A DNA stretch of 15,966 bases from CAYYHA01 sp964471535. GTDB lineage: Bacteria; Myxococcota; Myxococcia; SLRQ01. Position 1 is the first letter of the stretch. Every line of letters begins with the position of its first letter. The stretch covers positions 1-15,966 of the forward strand of contig CAYYHA010000080.1 of assembly GCA_964471535.1 (NCBI GenBank). Direction: 5' to 3'. Of this stretch, positions 7,593 through 15,024 are shown piece by piece. The translations under genes were made by a program, and so were the position numbers. Below the pieces are notes generated by a model. It saw only the letters and a list, made by a program, of their open reading frames with translations, did no database searches and was not told where the DNA came from.

Positions 7593-7814
7593 ACCGTTCT
7601 TCCTCCTCGTCCATGTCGTCGGCCCACGGCTGCCGCCGCCCGCGCCTCATTCACAGCTGTTCCCCGGCGGCTTGGGGGCCTCTCCCGATCCTTCGGGACA
7701 TCGCCTCGCCTGCCGCCTCACTGCCGGGACCTGCGCCCGGCGTGGACCGGTCACGGCCCGCCCGCGAGCCGGCGGCACAGCCCCACCGTGAAACCCAGCC
7801 ACCTTCCAAGCATG

Positions 7815-7820
7815 TACCAT
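7815..7820 (+). promoter_or_regulatory. Candidate -10 element (TACCAT) just before an ATG start
   Basis: TACCAT matches TATAAT at four of six positions and ends 8 nt before the ATG at 7829. That spacing puts the expected transcription start within a base or two of the start codon. Only a weak AGGT (7821-7824) could act as a Shine-Dalgarno sequence. No convincing -35 is seen at 16-18 nt. Confidence 0.35.
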
Positions 7821-7828
7821 AGGTCTCG

Positions 7829-9241
7829 ATGCTCGGGGGAGAACGCTTCGGCCCGTACCGCCTCTTTCAGCGGATCCACCATGGACGCCTGGCAGAGGTG
7901 TGGACCGCCTACCGTGAGGAAGCCGGCGCACAGGGGGACGTGGTGCTCAAGTGCATCCATCCCTACTACTCGGACGAGCCCGGCTATGCGCGCCGCTTCC
8001 TCCGCGACGCGAAGCGCGCGGCCGGCTTCTCCCACCCCGGCCTCGTCCGTGTCCTGGACTTCGGCCTCGAGCAGCGGCGGCTCTACCTCGCCATGGAGCC
8101 CATCGCGGGGGTCACCGCACGAGCCTTGCAGGAGCGCACCCGCGCGCTCGCAGAGCCGTTGCCCCTCGACGTGGTGGTCGAGCTGGGCACCGCGCTGTCC
8201 GAAGCGGTGGGGACCCTTCACGAAGAGGGGCTCGCACATCGGGGCATCACTGCGTCCAACGTGATGTGCAGCTGGGCAGGGGCGGTGAAGCTCCTCGACT
8301 TCGGCGCCACGCTGCGCCCGCGTCGGGACGGTCCGGCAGCTCCCGGCGCGGACGCCGCTGCTCTCGCCTACACCGCACCCGAGCACCTCCTCGGAGCGCC
8401 CGCCGAGGTGCGCTGCGACCTGTGGGCGCTGGGCGTCCTCCTCTGGGAGCTCACCACCGGGCGGACGCTCTTCGCGTGGGAGACGGAACAGGAGACGCTG
8501 CGGGCCCTGCTCGGCGACCAACCCCTGGAGGGGCCGAGCGCCTTTCGACCTGGCGTTCCGACCTGGCTCGAATCCATCGTCACCGCCTGTCTGCAGCGAG
8601 ATCCACGCCTGCGGCCCCGCGACGCGCGGGAGGTCGCCGCCGCCCTTGCCCCTCGGCGTCGGCTCGGCGCCGAGGGTCTCGCGAAGTACCTCCTCCGGCT
8701 CTTCGACGGTGTCGAGCCAGTGTCCTTCGATGCCTCGGAGGCCGACACCTTCCCAGCCGTCGACCTCAGCACAGAGGTCGAAAAGACCGCACTGCGCCCG
8801 CCGGCATCCTCCGAGCCGATTTCGATCGACATCTCGGTCGCAGACCCCGCCACCACCGCACCGGCCCGAGCGGAGATGCCCCGCACGCCGCGCACATCCG
8901 GCGTGGCAGCGCCCCCCACCCCGGCCAGCGCCGGGGCGACCTCCCAGGGCGCTGTTTCCGCCGAGGCCGCCGGCGCCTCTGGTGACGCCGCCGACCTCGC
9001 TGCCGATCTCGCCGCCGACCTCGCGGCGTTCGGCACGCCCCTGGAGATGGAAGCAGCAGCGGGACCCGAAGCGACGGGCGCGGCGCCCGAGCCTGCGCGC
9101 GCCCCGGTTCCCCTGCGCCCGTCCATCGCCAAGCGGCGGGGCAACGTCCTCGCCCTCGTCCTGGTGGGCGCGGTGGCCGCCGGCATCGCGTGGCTCCTCC
9201 TTGAGGTGCTGCTCGGCCCAGGGGCGCTGCCCCCTCCCTGA
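7829..9241 (+). CDS. Membrane-anchored Ser/Thr protein kinase-like protein, probable pseudokinase
   Basis: The 470-residue protein has an N-terminal bacterial Ser/Thr kinase (Hanks/PknB-type) fold at about 7-275. A long Ala/Pro/Thr-rich linker (295-430) leads to one membrane helix (about 439-459) and a short tail. Retained features are the ATP-anchoring Lys41 (VVLK), Asn144, Asp157-Phe-Gly159, Ala183-Pro-Glu185 and Asp197 in DLWALG. However, the catalytic loop reads HRGITASN (137-144): Gly139 replaces the catalytic Asp and Thr141 replaces the usual Lys. The glycine-rich loop is reduced to HHGRLAEV (17-24), with one of three glycines. The codon for Gly139 is GGC at 8243-8245. These losses point to a catalytically dead or very weak kinase that may still bind nucleotide or a partner. 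Residues 389-400 are a three-fold DLAA repeat. The ATG at 7829 fits the start of the kinase fold. It converges on the FAD enzyme gene. Confidence 0.9.
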   Translation: MLGGERFGPYRLFQRIHHGRLAEVWTAYREEAGAQGDVVLKCIHPYYSDEPGYARRFLRDAKRAAGFSHPGLVRVLDFGLEQRRLYLAMEPIAGVTARALQERTRALAEPLPLDVVVELGTALSEAVGTLHEEGLAHRGITASNVMCSWAGAVKLLDFGATLRPRRDGPAAPGADAAALAYTAPEHLLGAPAEVRCDLWALGVLLWELTTGRTLFAWETEQETLRALLGDQPLEGPSAFRPGVPTWLESIVTACLQRDPRLRPRDAREVAAALAPRRRLGAEGLAKYLLRLFDGVEPVSFDASEADTFPAVDLSTEVEKTALRPPASSEPISIDISVADPATTAPARAEMPRTPRTSGVAAPPTPASAGATSQGAVSAEAAGASGDAADLAADLAADLAAFGTPLEMEAAAGPEATGAAPEPARAPVPLRPSIAKRRGNVLALVLVGAVAAGIAWLLLEVLLGPGALPPP

Positions 9242-9287
9242 ACCCGCTCCCCGGCGCGTCGCACCCCACACCAAAGAGCGCTTGCGA

Positions 9288-9320
9288 GCCGGCGCCAGAC
9301 AGCCTGTGGCGAACGCCGGC
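9288..9320. terminator. GC-rich inverted repeat in a convergent spacer
   Basis: GCCGGCG (9288-9294) and CGCCGGC (9314-9320) are perfect 7-bp complements around a 19-nt interior that can pair further through CCA and TGG. It lies in the 96-bp spacer between the convergent kinase-like and FAD enzyme genes. No T-run follows on either strand, so a termination role is only possible. Confidence 0.35.
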
Positions 9321-9337
9321 GCGACACCGGTCGGCGG

Positions 9338-10789
9338 CTACGCCTCGTGGAACTGCGCCGCCACCCACGCGGCCACAGCAACGGGCAAGAGACCCCACTT
9401 GGCGAGGCGTAGGAGCAGCGCCGACGGCATCTCCGGCCGCTTCGGCTTGGGGAGGTCGGTCACCCCTGCGTCGAGTCCGATCTGCCGTGCGCATTCGATG
9501 GCGGCGCTGATGGCCCCCTCCATACAGGCGAGATCGATGGGGTTGCGCACCCAATCGCCGGCAAAGAAGAGGTTGTTGATCCGCTTCGACCGCACCTCTG
9601 GCCGATTTGGCCACGCACCCACGGTGTTGATGAACAAGGGCACCTCGACGTTGCTCTTGAGGGTGTAGCTGGCGACGTCCGCGGCGCTGATGGGCAGGTA
9701 GCGCTGGATTTCTTCGAAGAGCAGATCGAACTGTTCGCTCTCGGACAGATCCTGGATTGGGATGAAGTTGGAAGAGATGAACGAGAGCACCGTATGGGTG
9801 AGGCCGGGCCAGTGCGGCGTGAGATCGATGAAGGAGAGCCCGTACCGGCCACCATGGAGGAAGACGTGCTCGGCGGGCAGGTTGTGCAGGCGCCGGTTCA
9901 GGGTCAGGTGGAGCGACGCCATCGGCGCCGCCTCGAGGTGCTCGAAGCGTCCGAGATCCGGGTCGAGGCGCTGCAGGTCCCCTTGGATGATCTTCCGGGT
10001 GACTTCCAACGGGGTGGTCAGAACGTAGTAGTCGCCAACGTACTCGCTTCCATCGGCACACTTCAGCCGCGCAACCTCGCCGCCGCCTTCGACGACGTGC
10101 ACCACGCGCGTTCCGAAGTGGATCTGGACCCCGGCATCTCGCACCGCCCGCTCGAAGGGCAAGATGAACTGGTTCTGCAGGTCCCCCGGAAGGATCGATA
10201 CGAAGGGCGAGGGACGGCGGACCCAGTAGCCGCTGATGAGCCGTGCGGTCATCGCCGACATCTCGTAAGCCGGGATCGCGCTCGCTTTTAGAATGTTCTC
10301 CTGTTCTAGACTGGCGACCCGATCCGTCATGTACCACCGGCTTCGCATCAGGCCCACCCGAGAGATACGATCCAGGAAGGCCTTTCGGCTCATGGGCTCG
10401 GCGAGCGCATCGAGGACGAAGTACCAGTAAAGAATGTTCTCCGAGAGCGGTAGGAGGCCATGAGCCAGGGTCTCGAACAGCGCCCCGGCAGAATCAGGCA
10501 CACGAACGGTGATGGGCCGATCAAGCTGCCCGGGGTCGATGTAGTGCCAACGGTCCAGATCGATCAGATGAACGCCGAGCTCCTGCAGCAGTGCCCGCGT
10601 ATTTGCGTACCAGGCGGGGAAGATGTGGTATCCGTGCTCGCGCCACTCGCCCCCATCCTCGTCGGCCCCCGCCTTCCCTCCGGAGCGTGAGGAGGCCTCC
10701 AGAACCTCCACGTCGAAGCCCCGTGCCGCGAGCATGCGAGCCACCATCAAACCCGCCAGCCCGGCCCCCACCACGATCACCTTCCTCAT
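9338..10789 (-). CDS. FAD-dependent amine oxidase / phytoene desaturase-like oxidoreductase
   Basis: The 483-residue protein opens with a dinucleotide-binding fold: GAGLAG (8-13) closing with Glu31 (VEVLEA), then the basic GGKAG loop (37-41) typical of the amine oxidase/carotenoid desaturase superfamily. Near the end it has the FAD-contacting segment NNLFFAGDWV (405-414) followed by a helix in the context MEGAISAA (423-430). This is how phytoene desaturases and hydroxysqualene-oxidising relatives close the flavin site. Residues 458-480 form a hydrophobic C-terminal helix, suggesting membrane association and a lipid-like or isoprenoid substrate; the substrate itself is not known. No carotenoid or squalene genes flank it. 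I chose the ATG at 10789 because GGAGG (complement of 10798-10802) lies 8 nt upstream and the protein then begins directly at the fold. An ATG at 10822 would add 11 residues without a Shine-Dalgarno sequence. Confidence 0.85.
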   Translation of the reverse strand: MRKVIVVGAGLAGLMVARMLAARGFDVEVLEASSRSGGKAGADEDGGEWREHGYHIFPAWYANTRALLQELGVHLIDLDRWHYIDPGQLDRPITVRVPDSAGALFETLAHGLLPLSENILYWYFVLDALAEPMSRKAFLDRISRVGLMRSRWYMTDRVASLEQENILKASAIPAYEMSAMTARLISGYWVRRPSPFVSILPGDLQNQFILPFERAVRDAGVQIHFGTRVVHVVEGGGEVARLKCADGSEYVGDYYVLTTPLEVTRKIIQGDLQRLDPDLGRFEHLEAAPMASLHLTLNRRLHNLPAEHVFLHGGRYGLSFIDLTPHWPGLTHTVLSFISSNFIPIQDLSESEQFDLLFEEIQRYLPISAADVASYTLKSNVEVPLFINTVGAWPNRPEVRSKRINNLFFAGDWVRNPIDLACMEGAISAAIECARQIGLDAGVTDLPKPKRPEMPSALLLRLAKWGLLPVAVAAWVAAQFHEA

Positions 10790-10879
10790 ACCGCTGCCCT
10801 CCGGTCGGGTGTTAGGTTCCATCTTTTAGATCGGTTGGAAGAGAAACGGAAATCGAGGTCCCCGCCGCGCACACACGCG

Positions 10880-13345
10880 GTGAGTCCGACGACGGAGTGG
10901 GCCGCGTATCGCCGTCGTCTCCTTCTCGAGCGGGTTCGCATCGGATCGATCCTCGCGGCGCTGCTCGTTCCGGCGGGCGTGGTGCTCGAGATGGTCCTGC
11001 ACCCGACCTTCGCCGAGGCGGTTCTTCTCCTCCGCCTTGCCTTCACCGGCGTCTCCCTCCTGTGGTTCGGTCTCTCATTTCTCCCCTCCGCGGAGCGCTT
11101 TTCGCCCCTGCTCTCCTACGCCCTGGCAATCTCGCTCATCGCCGGGATTGAAATGCTGATGCTCGCCGGTCCCGGCGCGGTGAGCGACTACTACGTGGGC
11201 CACATCATCGTCCTCATCGGGGGGGCGATGCTCTTTACCTGGACGGTGGAGGAGGCGGGCTTCCTTGCGGTTGCCGCCTTCGGAAGCTACCTCTTGGGCG
11301 CCATCCTCGAGGGCGAACTCACCGCAAGGCCGCGGGCCGTGTTCATCCAGTCCTACTTCATCGCCAACGCGGGGATCCTCTTCACCCTCGGCAGTCACCT
11401 GTCGACGCGCATCCACCGGCGCGCCTTCGAAACGAGGTGGGAACTCGAACGCCTCAACGACGCGCGCACGCGCCTCTTCACGCAGATCAGCCACGAGCTT
11501 CGGACGCCCCTGACCCTCATCGTTACGCCCCTCGAGTTGCTGCTGTCGCGGGACGACCTCGACGCGGAGCTTCGCGGCCGGCTCGAGGTGATGTACGCCA
11601 ACTGCCAGCGCCTCATGCAGCTCACCGAGCAGTTGCTAGAGCTGGCCCGCATGCAATCGGGTGTGGTCCAGATCGACCGCCGCCCCGTGGATCTCTCCGA
11701 GTTCATTCCCGCCATCGTGCAGCGCTTCGAGGACACGGCGCGGGCCAAGGGGGTGCATATCGATCTCGGGGTCGACACCAGGCGGCCAGCGCTGCTCGAC
11801 CCGCAGCAGTTCGAGACGGTCCTCCACAACCTGCTCTCCAACGCCATCCGGTTCAGCCCGCAGGGTGGGCAGATTGGGGTTCGCGCCTACGAGGACGGAA
11901 CGGAGCGGGAACCCGTTCTCCACCTCGAGGTCACCGACGAGGGCCCGGGCGTGCCCGCTGGCCGAGAAGAGGAGATCTTCCACCTCTTCCACCGCGCCCA
12001 TGGTGAGCGCTCCGACGGAGGCGCCGGGGTGGGCCTCGCCTTGGTCAAGGAGATCGTCGAAGCCCATGGAGGCACGGTCGACGTCGTCCCCGGTGAGGGG
12101 CGGGGCGCACACTTTCGCGTCCACCTCCCGATCGTGGCCGATCCAAACAACCTGCCACCCGCCCCGGGGACGGCCGCTCCAACTCCGAATCGCCGAGCCG
12201 CACCAGCGCAACCCTCCGTCGTGCACAGCAGCACGCCCGTGCACTCGGCGTACGAGACGCGAGTCACGAAGGAAACCCAGGTGGTGGGGCGGGGGGCTCG
12301 CATCCTCGTGGTCGAAGACCACGCCGACGTGCGACACCTGCTCGCCTCGCTGTTGGGCGAAGACTATCGCCTCGAGCATGCGGCCACCCTCGAGGAGGCT
12401 AGGCGCGCCCTGAAGTGCCCACCGGACCTCGTGCTCTGCGACATCTCGCTCCCGGATGGATCCGGGCTCGATCTGCTCACGGAGGTAAAAGCCACTCACC
12501 CAGACCTGCCCGTCCTGCTGCTCACCGCCCACGGCGGGGCGGAAGCTCGGGTCGAGGGGCTCGCAAAGGGGGCGGATGATTACATCGAAAAGCCGTTCAG
12601 CCCGGCCGAGCTCTTGGCCCGGGTTCGCGCCCACCTGCGATTGCGCGCGCTGGCGCGTGAGCTCGCCCATGCGCAGAAGCTCTCGATGCTGGGGACGCTC
12701 TCGGCCGGGCTGGCGCACGAGGTGCGAAATCCGGCCGGGGCCGTCCTCGGCGCTGTGACGGCGCTTCGGGCCGGCGGCGCTTCGGGCGCCGCGGCGGAAA
12801 CCTTGCTCGCCGTGGTCGAGGACAGCACGCGACGTATCCTTCGCCTGGTGGATCAGCTGCTGCGCTTCTCGCACAAGGAGGGGACGCCCGGGGGCAGATG
12901 GGCACCGGACGAGGGTGTGCGCGCAGTGGCCGACCTGCTCGCACACAAGGCCAACGGCCGGCTGAAGCTTCAGCTCGACTTCCCGGGGCACGTTCCCGGG
13001 GATGGCGCGGCGCTCGAGCAGGTGGTCATGAACCTCGCCGACAACGGCCTGCGCTACGCGGGAGAGGACGGCACCGTCTGGATTCGCACCCGGCGCAGCC
13101 CGGAAGGTGGCCTGTGCCTCGAGGTGGAGGATACCGGCCCCGGCGTGTCACCGGACGATCGGGGTCGCATCTTCGATCCGTTCTTCACGACCGAGACGCC
13201 GGGCAGGGGAACGGGCTTGGGTCTCCATCTCGTTCGTGGCATCGTGGAGGCCCATCGGGGTGCCATCGAAGTGAGGGAGGGGGCGCGTGGCGGCGCCCTC
13301 TTCGTGGTGAAGCTGCCGGGCTCGAGCGAGTCAGAGGAACGATGA
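10880..13345 (+). CDS. Double hybrid histidine kinase: membrane domain - kinase - receiver - kinase
   Basis: The 821-residue protein (GTG start) carries two complete histidine kinase cores. About six membrane helices fill residues 20-172, with no periplasmic domain. Core 1 has an H-box (SHELRTP, His205), N-box (Asn317/Asn321), G1 DEGPG (353-357) and G2 GGAGVGL (380-386). After a Pro/Ala-rich linker (420-470) comes a receiver with acidic pair Glu479/Asp480, phospho-acceptor Asp521, Thr549 and Lys572. Core 2 has an H-box (AHEVRNP, His613), N-box (Asn718/Asn722), G1 DTGPG (751-755) and G2 GRGTGLG (775-781). All catalytic residues are present, so both cores should bind ATP and autophosphorylate; the signal is probably sensed in or through the membrane. 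The start is uncertain: a TTG at 10835 would add 15 residues, and neither has a Shine-Dalgarno sequence; GTG is preferred on codon type and composition. The stop overlaps the next start by 4 bp. Confidence 0.92.
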   Translation: MSPTTEWAAYRRRLLLERVRIGSILAALLVPAGVVLEMVLHPTFAEAVLLLRLAFTGVSLLWFGLSFLPSAERFSPLLSYALAISLIAGIEMLMLAGPGAVSDYYVGHIIVLIGGAMLFTWTVEEAGFLAVAAFGSYLLGAILEGELTARPRAVFIQSYFIANAGILFTLGSHLSTRIHRRAFETRWELERLNDARTRLFTQISHELRTPLTLIVTPLELLLSRDDLDAELRGRLEVMYANCQRLMQLTEQLLELARMQSGVVQIDRRPVDLSEFIPAIVQRFEDTARAKGVHIDLGVDTRRPALLDPQQFETVLHNLLSNAIRFSPQGGQIGVRAYEDGTEREPVLHLEVTDEGPGVPAGREEEIFHLFHRAHGERSDGGAGVGLALVKEIVEAHGGTVDVVPGEGRGAHFRVHLPIVADPNNLPPAPGTAAPTPNRRAAPAQPSVVHSSTPVHSAYETRVTKETQVVGRGARILVVEDHADVRHLLASLLGEDYRLEHAATLEEARRALKCPPDLVLCDISLPDGSGLDLLTEVKATHPDLPVLLLTAHGGAEARVEGLAKGADDYIEKPFSPAELLARVRAHLRLRALARELAHAQKLSMLGTLSAGLAHEVRNPAGAVLGAVTALRAGGASGAAAETLLAVVEDSTRRILRLVDQLLRFSHKEGTPGGRWAPDEGVRAVADLLAHKANGRLKLQLDFPGHVPGDGAALEQVVMNLADNGLRYAGEDGTVWIRTRRSPEGGLCLEVEDTGPGVSPDDRGRIFDPFFTTETPGRGTGLGLHLVRGIVEAHRGAIEVREGARGGALFVVKLPGSSESEER

Positions 13346-14439
13346 AAACCGGAGAGGTGGATCTCAAGGCATACCCCATCCTCTACGTGGACGATGAGGT
13401 GAACAACCTCATCGTCTTCGAACACGTCTTTCGCGATCGCTTCTCGGTGCGCACCGCGAAGAGCGGAGAGGAAGCCCTGGCCGTCCTCGAGGCGGACCCC
13501 ATCGCCATCCTCCTCGCCGACCTCCGCATGCCGGGCATGGACGGCGTGACCCTTTGCGAGCAGGTCCGGACGCGGTGGCCGGAGGTCACCCGGATGATCC
13601 TCACCGCCTACGCCGACGGCGCCGACCCCATCGATGCCATCAACCGCGGCGGCGTGGCCCAGTACCTGCGAAAGCCCTGGGAGGCGGAAGAGCTGGCGGG
13701 CATCCTTCGCACCGCCATCGAGCTGCGAGCGATGCGCAGCGCGGTCGAGGAGCTGGGGGCAAGCCTGCGCGCGGGCGAACGCCTGGCGCTCATCGGTCAG
13801 GCGACCGCCAGCGTCGTGCACGACCTGAAGGCGCCCGTGACGACGCTGAAGACCGCCCTCCCCTTGGCTCGGGAAGGGGACGTCGAGGCCCTCGACGACA
13901 TGCAGGCAGCCATCGAACACATCGCAGGGCTCGTCGAATCCATCTCGCTCCATGCCCGCGGCCGGGCACCGCACCTCGAGCCGGTGGACCTGGGTGCTCT
14001 GGTCGAATCGGTGCTCCCCCTCTGCCGGGTAGAGCTGCTGCGGAAGGCGCGGCTCGAACTCGACCTGAACCCGGCGCCCGAGGTCCATGGCGACCGCCTG
14101 CGCCTCGCTCAGGCGCTGCTCAACCTGCTCATGAACGCCGCCCAGGCGATCGAAGGTCCTCGGGACGCACAGCGCATCGGTGTACGCGTCGCACCGCGTG
14201 AAGGAGGCGTGGAGCTGCGGATCCGAGACACCGGGCGGGGCATGGACGAAGCAACCCGGGCGCGCATCTTCGAGCCGTTCTTCACCACCAAGGGCGCCGC
14301 GGGCACGGGGCTGGGTCTCGCCATCGTCCGGGAAGCGGTGGAGGCCCACGGGGGAACGATCACCGTCCACAGCGAGCCCGGCGTGGGCACCGAGTTCGTC
14401 GTCTTCCTCCCCGCCGAGGGACGCGAGCCCACCGGGTAG
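13342..14439 (+). CDS. Receiver - histidine kinase fusion (soluble), partner of the double hybrid kinase
   Basis: The 365-residue cytoplasmic protein has an N-terminal receiver domain (about 11-125): acidic cluster Asp17-Asp18-Glu19, phospho-acceptor Asp60 in ADLRMPGMDG, Thr88 and Lys111 in RKPW. A short helical linker (126-150) leads to a kinase core with H-box VVHDLKAP (His160), N-box NLLMNA (Asn261/Asn265), G1 DTGRGM (296-301) and G2 GAAGTGLGL (318-326). All key residues are present. Having the receiver before the kinase lets phosphorylation of Asp60, probably by the upstream double kinase, control this second kinase. No DNA-binding or enzymatic output domain is attached. The ATG overlaps the upstream stop as ATGA (13342-13345), with GAGGA at 13334-13338, so the two are translationally coupled and expected in matched amounts. 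The open frame extends upstream to 12898 but only shadows the first gene. Confidence 0.93.
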   Translation: MKTGEVDLKAYPILYVDDEVNNLIVFEHVFRDRFSVRTAKSGEEALAVLEADPIAILLADLRMPGMDGVTLCEQVRTRWPEVTRMILTAYADGADPIDAINRGGVAQYLRKPWEAEELAGILRTAIELRAMRSAVEELGASLRAGERLALIGQATASVVHDLKAPVTTLKTALPLAREGDVEALDDMQAAIEHIAGLVESISLHARGRAPHLEPVDLGALVESVLPLCRVELLRKARLELDLNPAPEVHGDRLRLAQALLNLLMNAAQAIEGPRDAQRIGVRVAPREGGVELRIRDTGRGMDEATRARIFEPFFTTKGAAGTGLGLAIVREAVEAHGGTITVHSEPGVGTEFVVFLPAEGREPTG

Positions 14440-14540
14440 GGGTGCAGGCTCGCCCGCGAAGGGTCGGGGCCCGCTCGGACCCCGGGGACAGGTGGCGAAA
14501 GCGATCGCGAAACGGGCACGACAGCTCCGTGCCGGGGCGG

Positions 14541-14569
14541 TTGCACGCTGCAGCAAAGATCCCTACCTT
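14541..14569 (+). promoter_or_regulatory. Predicted sigma-70-type promoter of the EncFtn-map operon
   Basis: TTGCAC (14541-14546) and TACCTT (14564-14569) resemble -35 TTGACA and -10 TATAAT, with an ideal 17-nt spacer. The -10 ends 8 nt before the ATG at 14578, so transcription should begin at or within about 2 nt of the start codon. No Shine-Dalgarno sequence precedes that ATG, supporting a leaderless transcript. It lies in the 138-bp gap after the receiver-kinase gene, so the ferritin operon can be transcribed independently. Confidence 0.55.
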
Positions 14570-14577
14570 GGGCGCCC

Positions 14578-15024
14578 ATGAGCAGTGAAGGCTACCACGA
14601 GCCCTACGAGCTCCTTCCTGGCCCGACCCGCGACCTCCACCGCGCCATCAGCACCCTCCGAGAGGAGTTCGAGGCGGTGGACTGGTACCAGCAGCGCATC
14701 GACGCCTGCGACGATCCCGAGCTTCGGGCCGTGCTCAAGCACAACCGAGACGAGGAGATCGAGCACGCGTGTATGACCCTCGAATGGCTCCGGCGCCGCA
14801 TGCCCAAGCTCGATCGAGAGCTTCGCACCTACCTGTTCAGCGAGGGGGACATCACCACCGTCGAGGCGCGCGCCATGGGCCGGGACTCGGAAGCCGGAGC
14901 CTCTTCGCCCGCCGCAGTCGGCAGCGGGGAGGGGACGGTAAAGGAGAGCCGCGCGGGGGACGAGCAGGGGACCGCCGTGGCCGGCTCGGAGCCGAGCGTG
15001 GGGTCCCTGCGGGAGCGCGAATGA
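14578..15024 (+). CDS. Encapsulated ferritin-like protein (EncFtn family) with encapsulin-targeting tail
   Basis: The 148-residue protein matches the encapsulated ferritin family known from Rhodospirillum rubrum and Haliangium ochraceum: a half-ferritin of two helices that assembles into rings and oxidises Fe(II) at subunit interfaces. The segment EEFEAVDWYQQR (29-40) and the segment NRDEEIEH (56-63) align with the family's metal sites. From memory of the R. rubrum protein, Glu30, Glu60 and His63 correspond to its ferroxidase ligands Glu32, Glu62 and His65, and Trp36 to Trp38. After the fold ends near residue 97 comes a 40-residue Gly/Ser/Ala/Glu linker, then SVGSLR (140-145). This resembles the Gly-Ser-Leu-containing peptide that docks cargo inside encapsulin shells. 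No shell gene lies beside it in the window. Its stop overlaps the methionine aminopeptidase start as ATGA. Confidence 0.92.
   Translation: MSSEGYHEPYELLPGPTRDLHRAISTLREEFEAVDWYQQRIDACDDPELRAVLKHNRDEEIEHACMTLEWLRRRMPKLDRELRTYLFSEGDITTVEARAMGRDSEAGASSPAAVGSGEGTVKESRAGDEQGTAVAGSEPSVGSLRERE

Noticed and set aside
8766..10337. Long minus-strand frame of 523 codons overlapping the kinase-like and FAD enzyme genes
   Set aside because: Its translation is Arg/Gly/Pro-rich with no recognisable motif. It is a high-GC shadow of two genes with clear catalytic motifs.
13554..14201. Third-frame plus-strand ORF inside the receiver-kinase gene
   Set aside because: Its translation is Arg/Gly/Ala-rich and without motifs, wholly inside a gene with complete receiver and kinase signatures.
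11636..14556. Long antisense frames (451 and 500 codons) under the two histidine kinase genes
   Set aside because: These mirror coding frames in GC-rich DNA and lack domains, consistent starts or ribosome binding sites. The sense strand has complete kinase and receiver motifs.
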